From: Mycobacterium simiae
GTDB taxonomy: Bacteria; Actinomycetota; Actinomycetes; Mycobacteriales; Mycobacteriaceae
Direction of reading: 5' to 3'
DNA: 64,000 nucleotides
NCBI RefSeq assembly: GCF_010727605.1
Contig: NZ_AP022568.1
Coordinates: 1,240,001-1,304,000 of the forward strand
Below, piece by piece: positions 8,121-16,647 of the stretch. The number at the start of each line of letters is the position of its first letter. The first letter of the stretch is position 1. Below the pieces are notes generated by a model, which saw only the letters and a list, made by a program, of their open reading frames with translations, was not told the DNA's origin and did no database searches. A program made the position numbers and the translations under genes.

Positions 8121-9914
8121 GTGTCTAAGCAAGAGGTCAGTGACTACCTATTGGAGCGGCTGCGGGCGTGGGGCGTTGAACACGTTTTCGGCTATCCGGG
8201 CGACGGCATCAACGGACTTCTCGCCGCGTGGGGACGCGCGGACAATCAACCGAAGTTCATCCAGGCACGCCACGAAGAGATGAGCGCATTCGAGGCGGTC
8301 GGCTACGCCAAGTTCACCGGGCGGGTCGGGGTATGTGTGGGCACCTCGGGCCCGGGCGCGATCCATCTGCTCAACGGACTTTACGACGCCAAACTCGACC
8401 ACGTCCCGGTGGTGGCAATCGTCGGGCAGACCAACCGCAGCGCCATGGGCGGCTCCTATCAGCAGGAGGTCGACCTGATGAGTCTGTTCAAGGACGTTGC
8501 CAGCGATTACCTCCAAATGATCACGGTCCCAGAGCAACTGCCCAATGTGCTGGATCGCGCCATCCGGGTCGCGATGACGCAGCGAGCCCCGACCGCGCTG
8601 ATCATCCCCGCCGATGTCCAGGAATTGCCGTATTCGCCGCCCACCCACGCCTTCAAGATGGTTCCGTCCAGCCTGGGTATCGAGTACCCAGCGATCTCCC
8701 CCGGCGATGCCGCGATCGGCCGGGCCGCCAAGTTGCTCAATGACGGAAAAAAGGTCGCCATCCTGGTAGGCAACGGCGCACGTGATGCCAACGCCGAGAT
8801 CGCCGAGGTCGCGGAGCTGCTCGGTGCCGGCGCGGCCAAGGCGCTACTTGGCAAGGATGTGCTTTCCGACGAATGGCCTTGGGTGACAGGCTCTATCGGG
8901 CTGCTGGGCACCCGGCCCAGCTACGAGATGATGCGTGATTGCGACACCCTGCTGACAGTGGGATCCAGCTTCCCCTATACCCAATTTTTGCCCGAGTTCG
9001 ACCAATGCCGGGCGGTGCAGATCGATGTCGACGGCCGATTCATCGGCATGCGCTTCCCCTACGAGGTCAATGTGGTTGCCGACGCCAAGACCGCGCTGCA
9101 GGCGCTGATCCCCCACTTGCGCCGCAAGGAAGACCGATCGTGGCGGGAGGGCATCGAGAAAAATGTTGCCCGCTGGTGGGAGACGATGGACAAGGAAGCC
9201 AAAGTCAGCGCTCACCCGATCAACCCGCTGCGACTGTTCTCGGAGCTTTCGCCGCAACTGCCGGATGACGCGATTGTGACAGCCGACTCCGGCTCGGCGG
9301 CAAACTGGTATGCACGTAACCTAAAGTTTCGCGGGAACATTCGCGGGTCACTGTCGGGAACCCTCGCGACGATGGGCCCCGGCGTCCCCTACGCCATCGG
9401 AGCCAAATTTGCTCACCCGCGACGACCCGTCATCGCATTCGCCGGCGATGGCGCCATGCAGATGAACGGCATGGCCGAACTGATCACGATCAAGCGGTAC
9501 TGGCAGGAGTGGGACGATCCGCGTCTGATCGTGGCTATCCTGCACAACAATGACCTCAACCAGGTCACCTGGGAAATGCGGGCTATGGCGGGCGCCCCGA
9601 AATTCGCCGAGTCGCAAGTCCTTCCCGATGTTGACTTCGCCGCTTTCGCGTCCGGACTGGGCCTGAACGCGATGGTCATCAAGGACCCCGAGGAGCTGGC
9701 AGGCGCTTGGCGCGAGGCCTTATCGGCCGATCGCCCCACGGTGCTCGATGTCTACACCGATCCCGACATGCCGCCGATCCCGCCGCACGCCACCTGGGAT
9801 CAATTCAAGGCAGCCGCCACCGCCGTGTTGTCCGGGGACGAGGACCGTGCGGGATTCGTCAAGCAGGGCCTGAAAACGAAGGTGCAGGAGTTCCTGCCGC
9901 ACAAGAACAGCTGA
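8121..9914 (+). CDS. Thiamine-pyrophosphate-requiring enzyme, pyruvate oxidase/dehydrogenase (PoxB)-like
   Basis: A 597-residue three-domain TPP enzyme. The N-terminal PYR domain has VFGYPGDGINGL and the catalytic Glu in ARHEEMSAFEAVGYAKFTG. The central FAD/DHS-like domain follows. The C-terminal PP domain has GDGAMQMNG followed ~26 residues later by NN, the TPP-Mg motif. The pattern fits the acetolactate synthase/pyruvate oxidase superfamily, and the PoxB-like branch (pyruvate to acetate and CO2 with electrons to quinone) is most likely. The start is GTG with an upstream AGAGAGG. It stands alone, convergent with udgX. Confidence 0.85.
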   Translation: MSKQEVSDYLLERLRAWGVEHVFGYPGDGINGLLAAWGRADNQPKFIQARHEEMSAFEAVGYAKFTGRVGVCVGTSGPGAIHLLNGLYDAKLDHVPVVAIVGQTNRSAMGGSYQQEVDLMSLFKDVASDYLQMITVPEQLPNVLDRAIRVAMTQRAPTALIIPADVQELPYSPPTHAFKMVPSSLGIEYPAISPGDAAIGRAAKLLNDGKKVAILVGNGARDANAEIAEVAELLGAGAAKALLGKDVLSDEWPWVTGSIGLLGTRPSYEMMRDCDTLLTVGSSFPYTQFLPEFDQCRAVQIDVDGRFIGMRFPYEVNVVADAKTALQALIPHLRRKEDRSWREGIEKNVARWWETMDKEAKVSAHPINPLRLFSELSPQLPDDAIVTADSGSAANWYARNLKFRGNIRGSLSGTLATMGPGVPYAIGAKFAHPRRPVIAFAGDGAMQMNGMAELITIKRYWQEWDDPRLIVAILHNNDLNQVTWEMRAMAGAPKFAESQVLPDVDFAAFASGLGLNAMVIKDPEELAGAWREALSADRPTVLDVYTDPDMPPIPPHATWDQFKAAATAVLSGDEDRAGFVKQGLKTKVQEFLPHKNS

Positions 9915-9923
9915 CGAGCCGGC

Positions 9924-10577
9924 TCAGCTCGCCGAACGCAGCTGAGCCGAACGGGCGCTGCGCAGATCGTCCACGAACGCCTGGTACGCCTCGTCGCGGC
10001 GACCGCTGCGGTCGCGCAGCACCGCCGAGGGGTGCACGGTCGCGACTACGGCCGGCCCCGCGGCGATCGCTGCCGGTAACGTCAAGACCTCACCTCGGTG
10101 AGTCGACACTCGAAATGTCGCTCCCAGCAAGGACTGCGCGGCCGTGGCGCCCAGACACACGATCACCTGCGGACGGATCACTTCGATCTCGGCCAATAGC
10201 CAGGGGCGGCACGCAACCACCTCGGTGCGGTTGGGCTTCTGGTGGATCCGCCGTTTGCCGCCCTTGCGGGTGAATTTGAAATGCTTGACCGCATTGGTCT
10301 GATACGTGATGCCCGGATCGATGTCGGCGTCGTTGAGCGCGCGCGCCAGCAATCTGCCCGCGGGACCCACGAATGGCAGCCCCGCCCTATCTTCCTGATC
10401 CCCCGGCTGCTCACCGATCAGCATGATGGGCGATTTGGCCTTGCCATGGCCGAAAACCGTTTGCGTAGCATTCTCGAAAAGGGAACAGCCTTCACATTTT
10501 TCGGCCGCCGTCTGCAGCGCGCGAAGCGAACGCGTTGTGGGCAGAAACGGTTCGGCGGTCGGCTTGGCCGCGGTCAT
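9924..10577 (-). CDS. udgX: UdgX-type uracil-DNA glycosylase / uracil-DNA binding protein
   Basis: A 217-residue family 4-like, Fe-S containing UDG. Visible marks are the N-terminal cluster cysteines (EKCEGCSLF), motif A GEQPGDQEDRAGLPFVGPAG, further Cys in ACRPWL and VCLGATAAQ, and motif HPSAVLR. It contains the KRRIH insertion (GGKRRIHQKPNRTE) that defines UdgX, whose His forms a covalent bond with DNA after uracil excision. The ATG at 10577 gives the family length; longer in-frame starts add a low-complexity tail unlike UDGs. It lies downstream of the hemerythrin gene on the same strand with a hairpin between them. Confidence 0.92.
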   Translation of the reverse strand: MTAAKPTAEPFLPTTRSLRALQTAAEKCEGCSLFENATQTVFGHGKAKSPIMLIGEQPGDQEDRAGLPFVGPAGRLLARALNDADIDPGITYQTNAVKHFKFTRKGGKRRIHQKPNRTEVVACRPWLLAEIEVIRPQVIVCLGATAAQSLLGATFRVSTHRGEVLTLPAAIAAGPAVVATVHPSAVLRDRSGRRDEAYQAFVDDLRSARSAQLRSAS

Positions 10578-10598
10578 CGGCGGCCGAATCGCAAGTAG

Positions 10599-10621
10599 CC
10601 CGGGAACGTCATGTTCCCGGG
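10599..10621 (-). terminator. Perfect hairpin between hemerythrin gene and udgX
   Basis: Nine-bp arms CCCGGGAAC (10599-10607) and GTTCCCGGG (10613-10621) enclose a 5-nt loop in the 73-bp gap. No U-tract follows on the minus strand, so it is either a mycobacterial-type terminator without uridines or a regulatory hairpin 22 nt before udgX. Confidence 0.45.
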
Positions 10622-10650
10622 CATACCCTTGCCACGGTTCGCGAAACGAA

Positions 10651-11211
10651 TCAGCCCTTGCCGACGATGGCGTCGCGCGCCCGGTCCAGCATGGCCGCGA
10701 ACGGCCCGGCGACGAGATTCGCCAGTTGCGACTCGACCCCGGCGTGTGGTCGGGTGGGTGCGATTGCTTCGGCCAGCTTGGCGGCACGGCCCATGCTCTG
10801 CAACTCTTCGCTGCTCAATTCCTGTCCCAGCCGGGTGAACTCGTCTTTCTCCTCGTGCTCGGCGTGGTCGAGCACGGCGTCGCGCAGCTCGGTCAGCATC
10901 CGGGTGAACTCGGGGCTGTCGACGTCGAGCTTCTCCAGCTGCTGCAGCGTCGTCTTGGCCTCGTGCTCCTCTTCGAGCCGTTGCTCGACCACGGCCGCTC
11001 CGTCGGCGATCTTCCGCTTCGCCCGCGGGTGGACGATTTCCTCCTCGACGGTTTCATGCACGGCAAGCAACCGGCGTAGGTCGACGAATGCCTTTTCCCG
11101 AGCGTCCCCGGAGGCCGAAAGTACCTTAGCGAACAGCGATTTGATCTGCTCGTGCTGACTAGAGAGAAAGTCGACCACATCGGTGGGCGACATGACGGCG
11201 GCGTGAGCCAT
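10651..11211 (-). CDS. Hemerythrin HHE cation-binding domain protein
   Basis: A 186-residue mostly helical protein. Conserved His/Glu residues that would bind the di-iron centre are visible in SSQHEQIKSLF, HETVEEEIVHP, EEEHEAKTTL and DHAEHEEKDEF. A C-terminal extension of ~50 residues follows. Such proteins sense or store O2/NO or protect against peroxide in mycobacteria, and several hemerythrins there are SigF-dependent. The start is well supported by TTTGGAGGACTTT before ATG, and a SigF-like promoter lies at 11274-11298. Its location ahead of udgX suggests a shared stress theme. Confidence 0.9.
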   Translation of the reverse strand: MAHAAVMSPTDVVDFLSSQHEQIKSLFAKVLSASGDAREKAFVDLRRLLAVHETVEEEIVHPRAKRKIADGAAVVEQRLEEEHEAKTTLQQLEKLDVDSPEFTRMLTELRDAVLDHAEHEEKDEFTRLGQELSSEELQSMGRAAKLAEAIAPTRPHAGVESQLANLVAGPFAAMLDRARDAIVGKG

Positions 11212-11273
11212 AAAGTCCTCCCAAAGAGATCTTTCTGATAGCGCGCCGGACTGTTTCGCGCGCCTGCAATCGG

Positions 11274-11298
11274 CTACCCACCACCCGGATCGCGAAAC
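11274..11298 (-). promoter_or_regulatory. SigF-like promoter for the hemerythrin gene
   Basis: Minus-strand GTTT (11295-11298), 15-nt spacer, GGGTAG (11274-11279). One base differs from the SigF -10 consensus. The predicted 5' UTR is ~55 nt, ending in the strong GGAGG site. Confidence 0.5.
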
Positions 11299-11317
11299 AT
11301 CCGCCAGGTCAGGGCGG

Positions 11318-12541
11318 TCAGTGTGTCCTGGCGGGTTCGATCAGCGCTCCGGTTTCCCGCAGTGCGTCGATCTGATCGCCGGTGAGGCCGACCTCTTTGA
11401 GGATCTCGTCGTTGTGCTCGCCTTGACGCGCCGGCACCTGCACCGCCAGGGTGCCGTCGTGGCCGCTGAAATGCCAGGGCGGCGCGGGGATGGTGATGCT
11501 GCCGCCATGTCGGTCGGGGACTTCGCGGGTGATCCCCCAGTCTTTGGCCCACTCGGTTGCACTGAACTCGGCGATGTCACGGAGTTGACCGGTGGCGATT
11601 TTCGCCTCGTCGAATTGCGCATCGAGCGAGTCCATGGAGTCGAAGCTGTAAATCCAGGTCTGCACGATCGCGTGCAGCTCCGCCAGGTGCTGGCGGCGCA
11701 GTTCGGGCGTGCGGAACCGTGGGTCGTCGGCCAGGTCCGGGCGCCGCATGGCGCGCAGATAGAATGGGAAGCTCATGCTGCCCACCAGACTCATCGGCGA
11801 AACAAACTGCTGGCCTTCGGGACTGGTGAAGAACGCGCAGTCGGTGGCCCCCAGGATCGGTGTCTCGGCGCCTAGCTCGTCGGCGCCGGAAAGATCGTAA
11901 TGCACGCGCTCGTTGAGTGAGGTGAGCACCGCGGCCATTGCCACGTCGATGTATTGGCCCTCGCCGGTGACGCGGCGATGGTGCAACGCCGCCAGGACCG
12001 CGATCGCGGCATGCAGCCCGGCGTAGACGTCGCCGTGCGAGAGTGCGTCCGAGCGTCGATCTGCCCCCTCAACCCCAAACTGCTGCAACGTGTTCCGGGT
12101 GAACCCGACTTCGGCTTGTACGGTCGGCGCATACGCCATCCGGGTCCGCCACGGTCCGGTTTGGCCGTAGCCGCTGATCGAGGCGTAGACCACGGCGGGA
12201 TTGCGCGCGGCGACCGAGTCGTAGCCCAGGCCGAACGACGCCAGCGCACCGGGACGAAAATTCTCGACGACGACGTCGGCGCCGTCGCACAACCGCAGGA
12301 CCGCCTCGCGGGCCGCGGGCACGTTGAGATCGATGCTCAGATTGCGTTTACCCGCGTTCTGCTGTGCGTAGTAGCCGCTAATTTCGTCGAGGCGCGGAAA
12401 GGCCGCCCGACTGATATCTCCCCGTGGTGGTTCGATTTTGATGACCTCGGCACCGAGGTCGAGGAGATGCTTGGTGCAGTGCGGGCCGGCCAACACCCGG
12501 GTGAAATCGATGACCCGGATTCCCTCGAGCGGCAGCGCCAT
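11318..12541 (-). CDS. CaiB/BaiF family CoA-transferase (family III)
   Basis: A 407-residue class III CoA-transferase. It starts GIRVIDFTRVLAGPHCTKHLLDLGAEVIKIE, the standard family N-terminus. AQQNAGKRNLSIDL is followed by VVENFRPGALASFGL, and the catalytic Asp is in DALSHGDVYAGLHA. It would move CoA between carboxylic acids and acyl-CoAs. Its start is 2 bp from the end of the upstream enoyl-CoA hydratase gene, so the pair forms one operon for an acyl-CoA or carnitine-like catabolic step. The substrate is unknown. Regulation may once have come from the TetR-like remnant upstream. Confidence 0.9.
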   Translation of the reverse strand: MALPLEGIRVIDFTRVLAGPHCTKHLLDLGAEVIKIEPPRGDISRAAFPRLDEISGYYAQQNAGKRNLSIDLNVPAAREAVLRLCDGADVVVENFRPGALASFGLGYDSVAARNPAVVYASISGYGQTGPWRTRMAYAPTVQAEVGFTRNTLQQFGVEGADRRSDALSHGDVYAGLHAAIAVLAALHHRRVTGEGQYIDVAMAAVLTSLNERVHYDLSGADELGAETPILGATDCAFFTSPEGQQFVSPMSLVGSMSFPFYLRAMRRPDLADDPRFRTPELRRQHLAELHAIVQTWIYSFDSMDSLDAQFDEAKIATGQLRDIAEFSATEWAKDWGITREVPDRHGGSITIPAPPWHFSGHDGTLAVQVPARQGEHNDEILKEVGLTGDQIDALRETGALIEPARTH

Positions 12542-12543
12542 GG

Positions 12544-13377
12544 TCAGCGCCCCTCGAAACGTGCTGCGCCCGGTCCCTCGGCGGCCAGCGAGTCCAGTCC
12601 GATCTGCAGGTCGTGAGACGCCCAGATACTTTCTTGCAGGTCATGCATCGCCTCGTCGGTAGCGGTCACGCCATGCGAAATGGCATGGGAGACGATCGCT
12701 TTGGTGGAGGCGTGGGCGACGGTGGGCCCGGCGGCGAGCTCATGGGCAAGCGCGCTGCTAACCGCGTCGAGTTGCGCGTCGGGCACCACACGGTTGATGA
12801 TGTTCCACCGCTCCAGCGTGCGCGCATCGTAACGGCGTCCCAACAGCGCCATCTCCTTGGCCCGCGCCGCGCCGGCGCGCTGGGTGACACGTTGAATGGC
12901 GCCCATCAACGGGTTCAACCCGAGCGAGGCCTCAATGTTGCCGATCTTCGCTGACTCGCTGGCGACGACCAGATCGCACGCCAGTGCCAGCTCCAGGCCA
13001 CCACCGAGGCATGCTCCATGCACGGCGGCGACCATCGGAATCGGCAATGCGTCGAATTCGCGCAGCAGGTCGAGGACGGGCAGGTTCGGTGCCTGTCCGC
13101 GGCGCGCACTGTCGAACAGCGCGACATCAGCGCCCGCACAGAAATTGCGCAGGCTGCTGCGCAGCAGTACGGCGCGTGCTCGCTGCTCGGCGGCCCAGCG
13201 GACACCCTCGATCAAGGCGGCGAACAGCGCGGTTCCTAGGAAATTGTGCGGAGCGTGCTGCATGGTCAGCACCGCTACCCGGCCGTCCATCACGCGGGCC
13301 ACCGGCGGTGAATCCCGGTCGGGCGCGTGCACCGGCGGTATCGCGCCAGTGGGCTGCTCCACGGTCTGTTCGGTCAT
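12544..13377 (-). CDS. Enoyl-CoA hydratase/isomerase (crotonase) family protein
   Basis: A 277-residue crotonase. The oxyanion-hole segments are visible (LLRSSLRNFCAGADVALFD and VHGACLGGGLELALACDLVVAS), and the second acidic catalytic region reads NIEASLGLNPLMGAIQRVTQ. It hydrates or isomerises an enoyl-CoA and is co-transcribed with the CoA-transferase. The ATG at 13377 is chosen because AAAGGGAT lies at proper distance; an in-frame GTG-type extension upstream would run through the AT-rich operator-like region. The two genes probably serve one degradation pathway. Confidence 0.87.
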   Translation of the reverse strand: MTEQTVEQPTGAIPPVHAPDRDSPPVARVMDGRVAVLTMQHAPHNFLGTALFAALIEGVRWAAEQRARAVLLRSSLRNFCAGADVALFDSARRGQAPNLPVLDLLREFDALPIPMVAAVHGACLGGGLELALACDLVVASESAKIGNIEASLGLNPLMGAIQRVTQRAGAARAKEMALLGRRYDARTLERWNIINRVVPDAQLDAVSSALAHELAAGPTVAHASTKAIVSHAISHGVTATDEAMHDLQESIWASHDLQIGLDSLAAEGPGAARFEGR

Positions 13378-13405
13378 GACGATCCCTTTCATTGCTATGT
13401 CGTCC

Positions 13406-13453
13406 GTAATACTTATTACTCTCGGCACGGTATTTTGTTCCCGTCTGTACCGT
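13406..13453. promoter_or_regulatory. Two palindromes between echA-like gene and TetR remnant (candidate operators)
   Basis: An AT-rich 14-bp palindrome GTAATA-CT-TATTAC lies at 13406-13419, and ACGGTA (13427-13432) is mirrored by TACCGT (13448-13453). Both lie in the divergent gap upstream of the crotonase/CoA-transferase operon, where a TetR regulator would bind. Binding is inference. Confidence 0.4.
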
Positions 13454-13477
13454 CAATCACTATGTAGGTTGGCTGAC

Positions 13478-13740
13478 ATGGCGAGCCGTAGCGACAGCGG
13501 GACCGGATACTCGCCGCGGCGCGACGGCTGTTCGGCGAGCTCGGCCATTTCGGCCCCTGTCCGCCGCAACATGGCCCGGCTTCGCCGAACTCGTCGCGGC
13601 ACCGACCACCCGACTGGTCGAAAAAGGCCTCCCGGACGAGCGCGTCGGCGCGCTGGCGTCGTACAAAGGGGGCAGTCGTTTCGAGCTCGCCGCCCGTGGC
13701 GCGCGACGCTGGTTTGGTGCCACGCGTAGTACTACAGTCG
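13478..13740 (+). pseudogene. Decayed TetR-family regulator remnant
   Basis: An ATG at 13478 begins MASRSDS; after a one-base shift the next frame reads DRILAAARRLFGELGHFG, the classic first helix of TetR DNA-binding domains. A further shift gives GC3-rich, coding-like sequence (ELVAAPTTRLVEKG, then GGSRFELAARGARRWFG) up to about 13725. No single frame is open through a normal TetR domain, and the total is far shorter than ~190 residues. It was presumably a divergent regulator of the crotonase/CoA-transferase operon. The TetR call rests on one helix only. Confidence 0.45.
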
Positions 13741-13874
13741 CGGCAGGATCGGCATACAAGGAGGTCGCGACGAACCCTCAGGATCCGTTCGGTCACAGTC
13801 CGTTCAGCTACGAGGCCCTTAGCTACGATCCGCTCGGCCGCGTTCACCCTACCGCGCCGCCGCCGGGACAACCG

Positions 13875-14795
13875 GTGGGTCGGCCCCTCCCGCCGCCAAG
13901 CCCGCCGACCAACACCTTCGCAACCCTGTCGCTGGTGTTTGCGTTCGTATTCGCGCCCGCCGGTGCGGTTTTCGGTCATCTGGGTCTCGCGCAGATCCGC
14001 CGCACCGGCGAGCTCGGGCGCGACCGCGCGCTGATCGGCTTGTCGGTGTCATACGCGGTGATCGTGCTTACCGTCGTCGCGCTGACCGGATGGGTCACCT
14101 TGAACACTCTGCACGCCTCGACGACGCGCCGGGCCGCGCCGCCCGCGACGACCGCCGCCCCGATCACCACCACCGAGGCCCCGCCGGCACCGAAAATGGC
14201 ACCCGATGAGGTGATCAAGCTACTGCCCCACCTCGAAACCCTGAAAAGCCTTGCCTCCGACCAGAATCTGCAGCCAGGGCAGACTTGGGACCGGCCGGCC
14301 AAGAGCGATCAAGACGCGACAATCGACCGCCCGCAGTGTTGGGGAAGCATGATTCCCGGCGCACCCGAGGCCTACACCCTCGACGCGATTCTGCGGTATC
14401 GCGGCGAAGCCTTCTCCGACACGCAGAGCCTGCTGAAATCGATCCAGATCACTCAGGTGGTCATCGCCTTTCGCGATTCCCCCACCGCCCGATCACAAGT
14501 CGCGACGCTGGTCGACGGCTGGCGGGAGTGCGGTGGCGCCTCGGTGACATTGACCGCCCGCGGCGGGCCTACCTACACGGTGTCGCTGAGCCCTCCGGCC
14601 GACGCCGGCAACGGCATCACCACGATGGATCTGGCACCCAAGGGTCTGAAGGTGCGTTTTGTGCGGGCGGCGGCGGCCAAGGCCAACGTGGTCGTCGACC
14701 TGCAGGTCGTCAGCCTCGGCACGACCGATGCCAGCGCGCCCCGGCAAATCGCCGTCAGCATCGCCAACTACATCCTCAACAAGATTCCCGACTGA
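13875..14795 (+). CDS. Membrane-anchored PknH-like extracellular sensor domain protein
   Basis: A DUF4190-like N-terminus has two hydrophobic segments (LSLVFAFVFAPAGAVFGHLGLAQI and LIGLSVSYAVIVLTVVALTGW, described here as motifs). A Thr/Pro/Ala-rich linker follows, then a ~190-residue domain resembling the extracellular PknH sensor domain, with paired Cys in PQCWG and WRECGG. It probably faces the cell exterior and binds an unknown ligand. The first canonical start is GTG 13875, but coding-like Pro-rich sequence extends upstream in the same frame to a strong AAGGAGG at 13758-13764, where the codons are GCG and ACG instead of ATG/GTG. The true N-terminus (about residue 13770 onward) may use ACG, or the start may have been lost. 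Confidence 0.8.
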   Translation: MGRPLPPPSPPTNTFATLSLVFAFVFAPAGAVFGHLGLAQIRRTGELGRDRALIGLSVSYAVIVLTVVALTGWVTLNTLHASTTRRAAPPATTAAPITTTEAPPAPKMAPDEVIKLLPHLETLKSLASDQNLQPGQTWDRPAKSDQDATIDRPQCWGSMIPGAPEAYTLDAILRYRGEAFSDTQSLLKSIQITQVVIAFRDSPTARSQVATLVDGWRECGGASVTLTARGGPTYTVSLSPPADAGNGITTMDLAPKGLKVRFVRAAAAKANVVVDLQVVSLGTTDASAPRQIAVSIANYILNKIPD

Positions 14796-14822
14796 CCATC
14801 CGGTCGCGTCTGCCCCAGTACG

Positions 14823-15803
14823 GTGAGCGACATGAAATATGTCGACGTCGACGGAGTGGGCCGGGTCAGCCGGATCGGGCTGGGAACCTGGCAGTTCGGC
14901 TCGCGCGAGTGGGGCTACGGGGACGACTACGCCGCCGGCGCCGCCCGCGACATCGTGCAGCGCGCTCGCGCAAGGGGTGTGACGCTGTTCGACACCGCTG
15001 AGATATACGGGCTGGGCAAGAGCGAACGGATCCTCGGCGAGGCCCTCGGCGACGAGCGCGCCGAGGTCGCGGTGGCCAGCAAGATCATGCCCATCGCGCC
15101 GTTTCCCGCCGTGATCAAGCAGCGTGAGCGCGCTAGCGCGCGGCGGCTGCAGTTGGACCGCATTCCGCTCTACCAGATCCACCAGGCCAACCCGCTGGTG
15201 CCCGATTCGGTGATCATGCCGGGGATGCGCGACCTGCTCGACAGCGGTGATATCGGTGCGGCCGGGGTCTCGAACTATTCGCTGGAACGCTGGCAGAAAG
15301 CCGACGCCGCGCTGGGCCGGCCCGTCATCAGCAACCAGGTCCACTTCTCGCTCGCCTTCCCCAAGGCGCTGAAGAATCTGGTGCCGTTCGCCGAGCGGGA
15401 AAACCGGATCGTGATCGCCTACAGTCCACTCGAGCAGGGGCTGCTGGGCGGCAAGTACGGCGTTGACAACCGTCCCGGCGGCATCCGCGCGATCAATTCA
15501 CTGTTCGGCACCGAGAACTTGCGACGCCTGGAGCCGCTGCTGCAGCTGCTGCGCGACGTGGCCAAGGACGTTGACGCGCAGCCGGCGCAGGTGGCGCTGG
15601 CCTGGCTGATCAGTTATCCGGGCGTCGTCGCCATTCCCGGCGCGTCCAGCGTCGAGCAGCTCGAATTCAACGTGGCCGCCGCCGACATCGAATTGCCCAC
15701 GGAGTCGAGGGACGCGCTGACTGAAACGGCGCTGGCGTTCCGTCCGGTGCCACCCCTGCGCTTTGTGACCGACCTGGCGCGAGAACGGCTCAGTCGTCAC
15801 TGA
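14823..15803 (+). CDS. Aldo/keto reductase
   Basis: A 326-residue TIM-barrel oxidoreductase. The catalytic tetrad pattern is present: Asp/Tyr in FDTAEIYG, Lys in VASKIMP, and His in YQIHQANP. The cofactor end has AIPGASSVEQLEFN, as in NADPH-dependent AKRs. It reduces aldehydes or ketones with NAD(P)H in the cytosol; the substrate is not predictable. The GTG at 14823 is used, with ATG 14832 as alternative. It ends convergently with the following SDR gene, overlapping by 7 bp. Confidence 0.88.
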   Translation: MSDMKYVDVDGVGRVSRIGLGTWQFGSREWGYGDDYAAGAARDIVQRARARGVTLFDTAEIYGLGKSERILGEALGDERAEVAVASKIMPIAPFPAVIKQRERASARRLQLDRIPLYQIHQANPLVPDSVIMPGMRDLLDSGDIGAAGVSNYSLERWQKADAALGRPVISNQVHFSLAFPKALKNLVPFAERENRIVIAYSPLEQGLLGGKYGVDNRPGGIRAINSLFGTENLRRLEPLLQLLRDVAKDVDAQPAQVALAWLISYPGVVAIPGASSVEQLEFNVAAADIELPTESRDALTETALAFRPVPPLRFVTDLARERLSRH

Positions 15804-16570
15804 GCCGGGCTGAGAACGGCGGCGCTCGCGGGGCCACCTCGCGCCACCACCAGCGGCATCGATGTGGAGGCACTGGTACGCAAGATCATGTGCACCACCT
15901 CGATGAGGTCTTCGACCGGCATCAACTTGCCCGGCATGCAGCCGCGCTGCACCCACAGTGGGTAGGCCTGCATCGCCAGGTCCGTATCCCAGCCGACGTT
16001 CATTCCGGTCGCCCCATCCCCCTCGCCGCCCGGGCACTCCCCGACGATCAGGTTGGTGAAGCCGATGTCGGGGTGCTCGGCGCGCCACGCCTCGACGAGT
16101 CGTTCCAAGGCCGCCTTGCTGACCCCGTAGGCGCCCAGGCCGGGCCACGCCGGCCCGTACGGGCCGGCGTCGCTGGACAGGTAGATCACCTTGCCGGTCG
16201 ACGCCATCAGGTGCGGCAACGCCGCCGCCGTCACCAACGACGCCCCGATCACGTTGGTGTCGAAGATTCGGCGCCACGTGTCGGCACCGGTGTCGACCAT
16301 GCGCACCAGCGGGCTGATCGCGGGCGTGTACACCACGTTGTCGATCCCACCCAGGGCCCCGGCGGCCCTGTCGAGAGACGATCGAATCGATGCCTCGTCG
16401 GTGATGTCGCAGGCAAGGGCGATCGCATCCGGCCCCGCCTCCTTAGCGGCCGTTTCGAGGCGCTCCAGGCGCCGAGCGACCAAGGCGACGCTTTCCCCGC
16501 GCTGCCCAAGTCCCACGCCGATGCAACGCCCGAGCCCGCTCGATGCGCCGACAACTACTGTCCTTGACAT
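15797..16570 (-). CDS. SDR family oxidoreductase
   Basis: A 257-residue SDR with VGASSGLG at residues 6-13, DITD after strand 4 and the active-site GAYGVSKAALERLV. The usual Ser is in YLSSDAG. The ATG at 16570 has an excellent AGGAGAGGGC site; longer in-frame starts do not. The C-terminal CMPGKLMPVEDL region is typical of mycobacterial SDRs of unknown substrate. The gene stands between an aldo/keto reductase (convergent) and a diguanylate cyclase gene on the same strand. Confidence 0.87.
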   Translation of the reverse strand: MSRTVVVGASSGLGRCIGVGLGQRGESVALVARRLERLETAAKEAGPDAIALACDITDEASIRSSLDRAAGALGGIDNVVYTPAISPLVRMVDTGADTWRRIFDTNVIGASLVTAAALPHLMASTGKVIYLSSDAGPYGPAWPGLGAYGVSKAALERLVEAWRAEHPDIGFTNLIVGECPGGEGDGATGMNVGWDTDLAMQAYPLWVQRGCMPGKLMPVEDLIEVVHMILRTSASTSMPLVVARGGPASAAVLSPAQ

Positions 16571-16647
16571 ATTTGCCCTCTCCTGTAACGAGCCCGCTGC
16601 AGCCACAGCGTATCGAGCAGGGGTTCGGCATGTCACTGCCGGGCAGT

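Noticed and set aside
12896..13729. 277-codon plus-strand open frame over the crotonase gene
   Set aside because: Its first two thirds are antisense to the crotonase; only the tail after 13478 overlaps the TetR-like remnant.
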